This document shows positions 55,552 to 63,555 of a DNA stretch of 64,000 nt, in pieces. The number at the start of each line of letters is the position of its first letter. Position 1 is the stretch's first letter. Origin of the DNA: Leptolyngbya sp. BC1307 (GTDB taxonomy: Bacteria > Cyanobacteriota > Cyanobacteriia > Phormidesmidales > Phormidesmidaceae); contig NZ_NRTA01000005.1 of NCBI RefSeq assembly GCF_002286735.1, forward strand, positions 1 to 64,000. Reading direction: 5' to 3'. Below the pieces are notes generated by a model. The model had not been told where the DNA came from, searched no databases, and was given only the letters and a program-made list of their open reading frames with translations. A program made the position numbers and the translations under genes.

Positions 55552-56661
55552 CTAATCGGCGGATTTTTCAGCGATCGCCGCATTTTTGGGAGGCGTAGCC
55601 CAGGCAGGTATAGATAGCTGCGTCGAGAGCCAGTTAGCGAGCTGAGTACGCTGGTTAATCAAATAAATGCTGAGTAGAGTTAGCATGACGCCACTCCACT
55701 GTAGCAAGCTGAGGCTTTCTGAGAGTAAAAGGGTGCTAAACAGCAGGGCAAAGACTGGCGTGAGAAAGGTCAGGGCGCTCAGGCTGGTCAGATTGCCCTG
55801 AGCCGCAATATAAAAAAATACGCCGTAGGCGATCGCACTACCAAAAATAGTAGCGTAGCTCATCTCTAGCCAGCCAGGGAGCGAAATCCCCTGCCAGGGC
55901 GCTAGCTCAGCGTCCATAGACTCAACAACAGATAGCGCTAACAGCGGCACACCGCCTAACACCATATGCCACCCGGTTGCCGCAATCGGATCGGCCCAGC
56001 GCACCACATAGCGAATCAAGATGGTTCCGACCGCCATTGACAGAGCGGCCATCAGCATCAGCCACTCGCCCTGCTGAAACAAAGCCGTCCACACCTCTTG
56101 CTCAAAGGTGATCAGCGGCCCCAAGTCAAATCCCTGACCTTGAAAGAAGCCTAAAATCCACTCGTCAGGCAGACCAATACAGCTAATGCCCGCCAGCCCA
56201 ATCAGCAGCCCCAACCAGCCCAGCGGCCCAATCCACTCTTGAAAGAGAAAGCGCGCCATAATCGCCACCGCCAACGGCTGAGAGTCAATCATGACTGAGC
56301 CTAGGCCCGCGCCCGTCCGCTCTAGCCCTCGGGCTAAAAAGCCCTGGAATAAGGTGCCATCTACCAGAGCAAAGAGCGCGATCCACAGCCATGCCCGCCA
56401 GCCCTGGGGCTGCTCTCGGCCCAATAGGAGAGAAACCAGCACAACCATTAGGCCGGCAGGCAGCAGCCGTACCCCTGCTAAAAACATGGGTGTGGTCTCT
56501 ACCATCACCCCTTTCATCGCCACCATGGCAGTGCCCCAAAGAAAAAAGGGCGAAATCAGCACCAGCGGATGAGCGGCTAGCTTTGACAGCGGCTGCGGAA
56601 CGGGAATATGGAGCGCATTGCGGGGGGAGGTCGCCGTGTCAGAAGAGGGGCGAGGGTTCAT
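55552..56661 (-). CDS. DMT superfamily (EamA) transporter
   Basis: 369 aa with ten hydrophobic helices and two EamA halves (HPLVLISPFFLWGTAMVAMKGVM; GWHMVLGGVPLLALSVVESM ... YATIFGSAIAYGVFFYIAAQGNLTSLSALTFLTPVFALLF). The halves are separated by a soluble insert (FEQEVWTALFQQGEW) longer than usual. It is a metabolite exporter of unknown substrate. It stands alone, divergent from sppA. Confidence 0.9.
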   Translation of the reverse strand: MNPRPSSDTATSPRNALHIPVPQPLSKLAAHPLVLISPFFLWGTAMVAMKGVMVETTPMFLAGVRLLPAGLMVVLVSLLLGREQPQGWRAWLWIALFALVDGTLFQGFLARGLERTGAGLGSVMIDSQPLAVAIMARFLFQEWIGPLGWLGLLIGLAGISCIGLPDEWILGFFQGQGFDLGPLITFEQEVWTALFQQGEWLMLMAALSMAVGTILIRYVVRWADPIAATGWHMVLGGVPLLALSVVESMDAELAPWQGISLPGWLEMSYATIFGSAIAYGVFFYIAAQGNLTSLSALTFLTPVFALLFSTLLLSESLSLLQWSGVMLTLLSIYLINQRTQLANWLSTQLSIPAWATPPKNAAIAEKSAD

Positions 56662-56771
56662 AAGCGAGCAGGATAGATAAGGGCACCAGCAGCGTCAGCA
56701 GAGGCCAGGTGCGCCTGGCAGGTCGTATACTTACTTTAAAGTAATGTAAAGCACAGCGCCCTGAAAGTTTT

Positions 56772-57635
56772 ATGATTTGGCCTTTTAAGCCTCGCTATCG
56801 CAAACAAGTTGCCCGGATCGAAGTGACAGGTGCGATCGCTGGTGCGACCCGCAAGCACGTACTAGAGGCGCTTAAGGAAATTGAAGAAAAAAAGTTTCCG
56901 GCCTTGCTGCTACGGATTGATAGCCCCGGGGGCACCGTCGGCGACTCTCAGGAGATCTATAGTGCTCTCAAGCAGCTACAGGAAAAGGTCAAAATCGTCG
57001 CTAGCTTCGGCAATATTTCAGCGTCGGGCGGGGTTTACATTGGCGTGGGGGCTCACCACATCGTAGCTAACCCCGGCACGATTACCGGCTCTATTGGCGT
57101 CATTTTACGCGGCAACAATATAGAGAAGCTGCTGGACCGGGTGGGCGTATCTTTTAAGGTGATTAAATCTGGCCCCTACAAGGATATTTTGGCCTTTGAC
57201 CGGCCACTGACGCCTGCCGAAGAAACGATCTTGCAGGAGCTGATTGACACTAGCTACGGTCAGTTCGTGCGGACGGTAGCAGAGGGGCGAAATCTGTCTG
57301 AGGAGAGCGTCAGGGCTTTTGCCGATGGCCGCGTGTTTACGGGCGAACAGGCGCTGGCTTTGGGCGTCGTAGACCGGCTGGGCAGCGAAGAAGATGCCCG
57401 GCGCTGGGCGGCTGAACTGGGCGGGCTCGATCCGGATAAGGCTGAGTGCTACACCTTTGAAGAGAAAAAATCGCTGCTGACCCGCCTGCTGCCGGGCAAT
57501 CGCTCAGCGCTATCTATTTTACCGGCCGCTATGCCGGCTACGCTGGCGCGCATAGATTTTGAAGTGGCCACTAGCGGCGTGCCGCTGTGGCTCTATCAGC
57601 CGCCGGGTATGGCTAGCCAGTTGGCTCGTTACTAG
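56772..57635 (+). CDS. sppA: Signal peptide peptidase SppA
   Basis: 287 aa of the S49 family (short form). The Ser nucleophile is in ISASGGVYIGVGAHH, and the catalytic Lys is in VIKSGPYKDILAF. RIDSPGGTVGDSQEIY and NPGTITGSIGVI are typical. There is no clear N-terminal membrane helix, unlike E. coli SppA, so it may be peripheral; cyanobacterial SppA acts in thylakoid light acclimation. aroH follows on the same strand. Confidence 0.94.
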   Translation: MIWPFKPRYRKQVARIEVTGAIAGATRKHVLEALKEIEEKKFPALLLRIDSPGGTVGDSQEIYSALKQLQEKVKIVASFGNISASGGVYIGVGAHHIVANPGTITGSIGVILRGNNIEKLLDRVGVSFKVIKSGPYKDILAFDRPLTPAEETILQELIDTSYGQFVRTVAEGRNLSEESVRAFADGRVFTGEQALALGVVDRLGSEEDARRWAAELGGLDPDKAECYTFEEKKSLLTRLLPGNRSALSILPAAMPATLARIDFEVATSGVPLWLYQPPGMASQLARY

Positions 57636-57763
57636 GGTCGTTACTAGGGGGTGCGATCGCTCCCTCCCATCTGGATCTAGGCTCAAATCTGCACCGCTCT
57701 CAAATCGGGCGAGAATCAATGCTTAAATGGGGGAGCGTCAGAATAGCAAAGGAAGCAACCGCT

Positions 57764-58144
57764 GTGGACTGGCAGATACGAGCCATTCGAGGAGCAACCA
57801 CCGTCCCTGAAAATTCGGTCGAGGCGATCGCTGCTGCCGTCACCGAACTGCTCGATGCGGTAGAGTTGGGCAATCCGCTAGACCCGGAGCGTATTGTCAG
57901 CGTGACGTTTTCGGCTACTCGCGATTTGGATTCTGTGTTTCCAGCGGCGATCGCCCGGTCACGTCCCCAATGGGACGATGTTCCCCTACTGGATGTTCAG
58001 CAAATGCACGTCAAGGGCAGCCTGCCCCGCTGCATTCGGCTGATGATTCACCTCTATTTACCAGCCCACCAGAGCGAAGTCAGCCATGCCTACCTGCGCG
58101 GGGCCCGCCACCTACGCCCAGATCTCTGCTTGACTTCTGATTAA
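57764..58144 (+). CDS. aroH: Chorismate mutase, AroH type
   Basis: AroH converts chorismate to prephenate for Phe and Tyr. GTG 57764 gives 126 aa (DWQIRAIRGATTVPENSVEAI) with AGGAA 9 bases upstream; the frame from 57719 adds 15 residues not in the family. Active-site residues Arg in RAIRGATT, Glu in ERIVSVTFSATRDLD and Arg in SLPRCIRLMIHLY are present. Confidence 0.93.
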   Translation: MDWQIRAIRGATTVPENSVEAIAAAVTELLDAVELGNPLDPERIVSVTFSATRDLDSVFPAAIARSRPQWDDVPLLDVQQMHVKGSLPRCIRLMIHLYLPAHQSEVSHAYLRGARHLRPDLCLTSD

Positions 58145-58293
58145 TCTAGCTGTGCCCAATCTGATTGTCCAAATTCCTCGGGCACTCGCTCTTTTGAGAG
58201 AGCTTCGCGGCCCTTGAGGTCTCCCTTTTGAGGTTTTATCTGCTCTGCTCCCACCGCTACGCTTTTAGAGAAAACGTATGCAAGGAACCAACT

Positions 58294-58776
58294 ATGGTAA
58301 GCAGTTCACAAGCCTCTACTTCTCAGCCCAATATTCCTGATGATATCGCCCAAGAGCTTTCAGCTTTTAATTCATTGACGACCGATGACAAGCTAGGCCT
58401 GCTGTGGGTGCTCTATGAAAATATGGGCGAGTCGGTCACGCCAGCTGCGCCTGGATCAGCTAATACCCAGTTTACGGAAAGGCTGTACGAAGACGTGAAA
58501 GCAATGTCAGAGTCTGATCAGCTAGCTTTCATGCGAGATCTAGTAGAGAAAAAGCAGACCGAGCAGACCAAGACCTACGGCACCTTTGTTGAGAATAACA
58601 AGCTGGCATTTTGGTATCAGCTCTCTGAAGGCATGGCGGCTGGCGACATTATTCCCGTGCCTGATGACTACGAGCTGCCCTCATCAGCCTCTAAAGTCTT
58701 CACAGATATCACGGCGCTCGATTTTGAGCGGCAAATTACGCTGCTGCGTCACGCCGTTTTAGAGATGGGCGCTTAG
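58294..58776 (+). CDS. Helical carotenoid protein (OCP N-terminal-domain homologue)
   Basis: 160 aa from ATG 58294 (VSSSQASTSQPNIPDDIAQELSAF). The whole protein matches the all-helical N-terminal domain of the orange carotenoid protein: LTTDDKLGLLWVLYENMG, LYEDVKAMSESDQLAFMRDLV, YGTFVENNKLAFWYQLSEGMAAGDIIPVPDDY and DFERQITLLRHAVLEMG. There is no NTF2-like C-terminal half, so it is a stand-alone HCP that binds a keto- or hydroxycarotenoid and quenches singlet oxygen or phycobilisome energy. The gene converges with crtR on a shared terminator. Confidence 0.92.
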   Translation: MVSSSQASTSQPNIPDDIAQELSAFNSLTTDDKLGLLWVLYENMGESVTPAAPGSANTQFTERLYEDVKAMSESDQLAFMRDLVEKKQTEQTKTYGTFVENNKLAFWYQLSEGMAAGDIIPVPDDYELPSSASKVFTDITALDFERQITLLRHAVLEMGA

Positions 58777-58800
58777 GTTTATTAGAATCTGCTGAATATC

Positions 58801-58837
58801 AAAAAAGTCCTGCTGTGTAATTCAGCAGGACTTTTTT
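58801..58837. terminator. Bidirectional intrinsic terminator between HCP and crtR
   Basis: A perfect 15-bp stem AAAAAAGTCCTGCTG / CAGCAGGACTTTTTT with a 7-nt loop. The T run is on both strands, so it ends the HCP transcript (plus) and crtR (minus). Confidence 0.92.
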
Positions 58838-58847
58838 GTTTGCGCTA

Positions 58848-59768
58848 TTAGCCAGTTGGCTTTTGAGTGTCTTTCTCCGGTTTGGGATGAAAGCGAATGC
58901 CCAAGAACAGGTCATATAAAAAGTTGAGAAAGTCCTTGGTCTGCATCAGGCCAAGAGACTGGGGTGAGCCCTTTTCATCCAGTAAAGGCTTCATCACCTC
59001 ATACGTGCTCTTGTACTTATACCAGGGGATAGAAGGCCACAGATGATGAATCAAATGGTAATTCTGCCCCATGATCAGCAGATTGAGCAAGCCACTCGGA
59101 TAGACCCGAGCATTTTGCCAACGGTTACGCGCTTTAAAAGGGCGGTGCGGCAAGTAATCGAAAAACAAACCCAGCGCCAACCCGACAACCAGTGCCGGGG
59201 AAAACCAGTAGTTGAACAGGTAATCAATAAAGCCAAAGTGACAGGCAGCGTAGACGAAGACACCCACCATCAATCGACTTAAAAACCACTCCAGTAGCTC
59301 GTATTTCTTCCATAACCGCCGCTGGAAAAAGTAAATTTCGTGATAGAAAAACCGGGCAGCAATCAACCACAGCGGGCCGCCAGTTGAGACAAAATGGTCG
59401 GGGTCGTTCTCTGGGTCGTTGACATGAGCGTGATGCTGCAAGTGCACCCGCGTAAACACCGGAAAGGTGAACCCCAACATCAGCGCACTGCCATGGCCGA
59501 GCGCCGCGTTGATAATTGGATTTCTATGGGCCGACTTGTGAGAAGCGTCATGAATGACGGTACCCACTAAGTGTAAGGCCAGTGTGTTTAGTGCAAAACA
59601 GCACCAGCTTAGCCAATGCCAAACGAAATATCCGACTGTCGAAAAAGTTACTAGAGAAACAGCCCCGAAAAAAATCACCAGATCGAGGCTTACGCCGCCA
59701 TCTGCGTCTAGAAACCGCTTAGGGACTCTCCGAGTAACTGTCAGGGGCTCCACTGCCGCCGACACCAT
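58848..59768 (-). CDS. crtR: Beta-carotene hydroxylase CrtR
   Basis: CrtR adds the 3-hydroxyls of zeaxanthin and 3'-hydroxyechinenone. The 306-aa product is a di-iron fatty-acid-hydroxylase-type membrane protein with the histidine boxes HDASHKSAH, HLQHHAHVNDPENDPDHFVS and NYHLIHHLWPSIPWYKY. The whole length fits CrtR better than the ketolase CrtW, which has HDAMHG-like boxes and is shorter. AGGAG lies upstream of ATG 59768. Together with the HCP gene across the terminator it forms a carotenoid pair. Confidence 0.94.
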   Translation of the reverse strand: MVSAAVEPLTVTRRVPKRFLDADGGVSLDLVIFFGAVSLVTFSTVGYFVWHWLSWCCFALNTLALHLVGTVIHDASHKSAHRNPIINAALGHGSALMLGFTFPVFTRVHLQHHAHVNDPENDPDHFVSTGGPLWLIAARFFYHEIYFFQRRLWKKYELLEWFLSRLMVGVFVYAACHFGFIDYLFNYWFSPALVVGLALGLFFDYLPHRPFKARNRWQNARVYPSGLLNLLIMGQNYHLIHHLWPSIPWYKYKSTYEVMKPLLDEKGSPQSLGLMQTKDFLNFLYDLFLGIRFHPKPEKDTQKPTG

Positions 59769-60191
59769 ACATTCGCTCCTTCACACCACGTTTTCAGGTA
59801 TACGTTCTTGGGTAGTATACGCTACCTGAGATAAATATTAAAGTTTTGTGACATTGATCCGCCGATTCGGACTCGTTTATTAAGGCGGTGGCAATTCCCC
59901 CTCGTTGTGAGCATCGCCATGTGCCTGGCAACTCCCCTGCACAGATCGCATCAGCGCTCTGACAGACAGTTATTAAGGCAGGTGAGCAGTCGGTATGCTC
60001 ACTTAAAGACTCACTATATAGTCTATTCTCCTCATATTGTGGCCTAATCGGTAACTATTTTGCGAATTGCCGATCACTATAAAAATGAGTGAGGGCGCTG
60101 GTTTTATGAGCGACTCCCTGCAATGGATGGGGCCTCGCAATGGTATCGTTTGAGCAGATATGAACCTTTGTATTTTCACTAAAAAAAGCGT
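59769..60191. other. Divergent crtR/pyk promoter region
   Basis: 423 bp without a gene. It holds two copies of GTATACG (59798-59804, 59815-59821), an inverted GGTAG-N6-CTACC (59811-59826) over a candidate crtR -10 (TATACT), and ACTATATAGT (60013-60022) inside AGACT/AGTCT arms. Confidence 0.45.
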
Positions 60192-62003
60192 ATGCGATTT
60201 TCCTCAGGAGAGGCTCCACTAGCGCGCCCCGCCCTGCGCCGAACTAAAATCGTCGCAACCATCGGCCCTGCTACTCAAGATGCAGATACGCTGAGAGCCT
60301 TGATCGAGGCGGGCGCAACCACGCTACGCCTTAACTTTTCGCACGGCGATCAAGAAAGCCATCGCCAAAATATTCAGCTAATTCGTCAGATCTCTTTCGA
60401 GCTTAAGCAGCCTGTCGGAATTTTGCAAGATTTGCAGGGGCCTAAAATCCGACTCGGCAGGTTTGAAGCAGGCTCTATTCAGCTGGCTAAAGGAGATAGC
60501 TTTATCCTCACTAGCCGCAACATTGCCGGTACGCAAACCGAAAGCTCTGTCACCTACGAACCCCTGGTCGAGGAAGTGCCATTAGACGCCACTATTTTGC
60601 TAGATGACGGCAAGGTGGAGATGAAAGTGGTGGGCAAAGACATGGAGCAGCGCAACTTGCTCTGTGAAGTGGTGGTTGGCGGTAAGCTCTCTAACAGCAA
60701 AGGCGTCAACTTCCCGGGCGTCTATCTGTCGATTAAAGCGCTGACGGATAAGGATCGCAAAGATCTGCTGTTTGGGCTGAATCAAAACGTAGACTGGGTA
60801 GCGCTGAGCTTTGTGCGCAATCCGCAAGATGTCTTAGAGATCAAAGAGATCATTCAAAACACAACGAGTCGCCGGGTGCCGGTGATTGTGAAAATTGAAA
60901 AGCACGAGGCGATTGAGCAGATGGATGCCATCTTATCGCTGTCGGATGGGGTGATGGTGGCTCGGGGTGACTTGGGCGTAGAGCTACCGGCTGAAGATGT
61001 GCCCGTTCTGCAAAAGCGGCTGATTGCTACGGCCAATCGCTTGGGCATTCCAGTCATTACGGCGACTCAGATGCTTGATAGCATGGTCGATAGCCCGCGC
61101 CCGACTCGCGCTGAGGTCTCTGATGTCGCCAATGCAATTTTTGACGGGACTGATGCGGTGATGCTCTCGAATGAGACGGCTGTGGGTCAGTACCCAGTTG
61201 AGGCCGTCGCGACGATGGCGCGGATTGCGCTACGCACTGAAAAAGAGCAGCTAAGGCGGGTCGTTGATGACATTGGCAAGAGCCATACCATTCCCAATGC
61301 CATCAGCCAGGCGGTGGGGCAAATTGCCTCTCAGCTCAAAGCCTCGGCGATTATGACCATGACCCGCACGGGGGCAACCGCTCGCAACGTTTCAAAATTT
61401 CGGCCCCAAGCGCCGATCTTGGCAGTGACGCCCTTGGTAGATGTCTCCCGGCAGCTGCAGGTGGTGTGGGGGGTGAATACGCTGCTGGTAGCCGATTTGC
61501 CGTCTACTGGGCAGACTTTTCAAGCAGCGCTAAACGTTGCTCAGGAAGCCTCATTTTTGCAAGATGGCGATCTGGTGGTGATGACGGCAGGCACTTCGCA
61601 GGGAGTCGCCGGATCGACCGACCTGATCAAGGTAGAGGTGGTGACAGCAGTGCTGGGCAAGGGGCGCGGTATTGGCGAGGGATCCGTTAGCGGTCGGGCT
61701 CGCATTGCTCACGATACGGCGGCTGTGAAGGATTTTCACACGGGCGAAATTTTGGTGGTGCCGCGCACTAGCGCTGACTATATCGATGCGATTCGCCGAG
61801 CGGGTGGCATTATCACTGAAGATGACAGCCTCACCAGTCACGCGGCGGTGTTGGGGCTGCGGCTAGGCATTCCGGTGATTGTCGGGGTGCAGAGAGCGAC
61901 CGAGATTATCCGTAATGGAACGATGGTCACGCTAGATGTGAGCAAAGGGATGGTCTGCGCAGGCGCGTTTTATTCCCCTCAGTCAGAGATTGCCCTGGGT
62001 TGA
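60192..62003 (+). CDS. pyk: Pyruvate kinase with C-terminal PEP-utilising domain
   Basis: 603 aa against about 475 for the minimal enzyme. Catalytic motifs: TIGPATQD, LRLNFSHGDQ, VKIEKHEAI (Lys), MVARGDLGVELPAEDV and TATQMLDSMVDSPRPTRAEVSDVANAIFDGTDAVMLSNETAVG. The extra C-terminal 110 residues have the swivelling His motif (DDSLTSHAAVLGLRLGIPVIVGVQ) of PEP-utilising enzymes. This long form occurs in cyanobacteria and Firmicutes. Substrate PEP and ADP to pyruvate and ATP; cytosol. Confidence 0.96.
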   Translation: MRFSSGEAPLARPALRRTKIVATIGPATQDADTLRALIEAGATTLRLNFSHGDQESHRQNIQLIRQISFELKQPVGILQDLQGPKIRLGRFEAGSIQLAKGDSFILTSRNIAGTQTESSVTYEPLVEEVPLDATILLDDGKVEMKVVGKDMEQRNLLCEVVVGGKLSNSKGVNFPGVYLSIKALTDKDRKDLLFGLNQNVDWVALSFVRNPQDVLEIKEIIQNTTSRRVPVIVKIEKHEAIEQMDAILSLSDGVMVARGDLGVELPAEDVPVLQKRLIATANRLGIPVITATQMLDSMVDSPRPTRAEVSDVANAIFDGTDAVMLSNETAVGQYPVEAVATMARIALRTEKEQLRRVVDDIGKSHTIPNAISQAVGQIASQLKASAIMTMTRTGATARNVSKFRPQAPILAVTPLVDVSRQLQVVWGVNTLLVADLPSTGQTFQAALNVAQEASFLQDGDLVVMTAGTSQGVAGSTDLIKVEVVTAVLGKGRGIGEGSVSGRARIAHDTAAVKDFHTGEILVVPRTSADYIDAIRRAGGIITEDDSLTSHAAVLGLRLGIPVIVGVQRATEIIRNGTMVTLDVSKGMVCAGAFYSPQSEIALG

Positions 62004-62021
62004 GGGGTGCGCTCCGGTCAG

Positions 62022-62771
62022 CTAGCGGTGATAGAAGGCAGGGGAGCCCCGATAGATGCGATCGCGCTGCCCTTGGGGCAGTCTAGGCGATCTGGGGTCG
62101 CTGTCGGTCTGGTCAGACAGTTCCTGATTGCTGTTGTCGTAAGACTCTAGCAATTGGAACGGTGTCACGAAGATGTGGTTCTTGCGGTCGTAGGTAAGGA
62201 CGGAGCCATCTTCGATGTTGTAGATCCAGCCGTGGAGGGCAATTTCGTTTTTGTGGAGGTGCGATCGCACCGAAGGATACGTCCGCAAGTTATCGATCTG
62301 GGTCAGCACATTTTCCGCTATCAGAGTTGCCAGCTTTTCCTGCTGGCCCAGATGCCCGTAATGCTCCTCAACCATCTCACGAGTGCCCTCGGTATGCTTC
62401 AGCCAGTTGTAAACCAGTGGCATTTTGTGCTCTAGCTCGCCCACTTGCAGCAGCCCCTTCATCGCCCCGCAGGTGGTGTGCCCGCAAACGATAATATGCT
62501 CAACCTCCAGCGACTTAATGGCGTATTCAATCGTGGCCCCTTCGCCGCCGTTGGTCGCTCCGTAGGGCGGGATGATGTTACCGGCATTTCGAATCACGAA
62601 CAGATCACCCAGGTTAGACTGGGTAATCAGCTCGGGCTGCACCCGCGAATCGGAGCAGGTGATGAAAAGCACCCGAGGATGCTGCCCCTGCGCCAGCTCT
62701 TGCAGTAACTCCTTATGTTTAGGAACGTAGCTGCTCTGAAATTCGCGCAGCCCTTTGATCAAATCTTTCAT
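62022..62771 (-). CDS. ccaA: Beta-class carbonic anhydrase (CcaA-like)
   Basis: 249 aa. Zinc ligands by position are Cys39 (ITCSDSRVQ), His98 and Cys101 (CGHTTCGAMKG), the same numbers reported for Synechocystis CcaA. Asp41 and Arg43 form the dyad. RNAGNIIPPYG, GEGATIEYAIKSL and EIALHGWIYNIEDGSVLTYD follow. The C-terminal tail is about 25 residues shorter than in Synechocystis CcaA, and carboxysomal location is inferred, not seen. Confidence 0.88.
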   Translation of the reverse strand: MKDLIKGLREFQSSYVPKHKELLQELAQGQHPRVLFITCSDSRVQPELITQSNLGDLFVIRNAGNIIPPYGATNGGEGATIEYAIKSLEVEHIIVCGHTTCGAMKGLLQVGELEHKMPLVYNWLKHTEGTREMVEEHYGHLGQQEKLATLIAENVLTQIDNLRTYPSVRSHLHKNEIALHGWIYNIEDGSVLTYDRKNHIFVTPFQLLESYDNSNQELSDQTDSDPRSPRLPQGQRDRIYRGSPAFYHR

Positions 62772-62981
62772 AGCCTTGGCCCTTATCTCACCCCTCTATA
62801 ATCTCACGCTGAGAGGCGATGAACCTTTGAAAATTTGATGCTGCGCTAGTCCTGCGAGCAGAGGCGACAAATCTTGCTTCTAACTTGTGATTGGCCGAAA
62901 TCATACATAGGGCTAGACCGTTATCCGCATAGATTGCATATCTGTATTTCAGTGTGGTCTGTTTCGGGTTCAGCTACGGTG

Positions 62982-63028
62982 AAAAAGTAATAGCAAAGCG
63001 CGAACGCATCCACGCTTTGCTATTACTT
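62982..63028 (-). terminator. Intrinsic terminator after the CxxC protein gene
   Basis: A perfect 16-bp stem (62985-63000 with 63013-63028), 12-nt loop, and five T on the minus strand. It lies 28 bp beyond the stop of the 63056-63382 gene. Confidence 0.88.
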
Positions 63029-63055
63029 CAGTACGTTTTAAGTAGCGCCAAACAG

Positions 63056-63382
63056 CTATCCTCTCGACGAAGACACACCTGCTAGCATCTCTTCCATCTG
63101 CTCAGCTGATACTTCTTCAAATCCATAGTGATCGTCCGCTGTAATTGGCCTCAGCCTGTTCTCATCAGCGTTGATACAGCGGCGATCGGAGACGTGACTA
63201 CAAACCCTGGCATACAGCCGCTCACGACTGCCCGGCTTGCCAAAAGAGAAATGAACCGTATCTTTTTGATCAATGCGGACGCCGCAAAGTGAGCAGGTTT
63301 GGCAAGGTGAGGAGACTCGCTTAGCATCTAAACTCATAGCAATATCTGAGATAACGTCTTTGATGTACCCAGACATTAACAA
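63056..63382 (-). CDS. Small cysteine-rich hypothetical protein
   Basis: 108 aa. SPCQTCSLCGVRI holds two CxxC motifs, and later cysteines (RVCSHVSDRRCINAD) could complete a zinc site. C-terminal part acidic and helical. I do not recognise the family. A strong terminator follows, which supports expression. Confidence 0.65.
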   Translation of the reverse strand: MLMSGYIKDVISDIAMSLDAKRVSSPCQTCSLCGVRIDQKDTVHFSFGKPGSRERLYARVCSHVSDRRCINADENRLRPITADDHYGFEEVSAEQMEEMLAGVSSSRG

Positions 63383-63403
63383 TACTTAACAAGATCCGAC
63401 TGT

Positions 63404-63435
63404 GCCCATAGCAAGAATCTCGCTAGGGCTTTTTT
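63404..63435 (+). terminator. Plus-strand terminator-like hairpin without a plus-strand gene
   Basis: GCCC-AT-AGC / GCT-A-GGGC stem (63404-63429) then six T on the plus strand, between two minus-strand genes. Confidence 0.5.
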
Positions 63436-63555
63436 CTGCCTACCTGTACAGGCATCCATATCGTTTTATCGCTCTCCAGGGAGAAATCGTGAGACCTGTA
63501 ACAGCGAATACAGCCTTCCGTCACGAGCTGAAAAACAAGTCATGACAGCCGACCG

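Noticed and set aside
58848-59768. Carotenoid ketolase CrtW
   Set aside because: Histidine boxes and full-length resemblance fit CrtR hydroxylase better.
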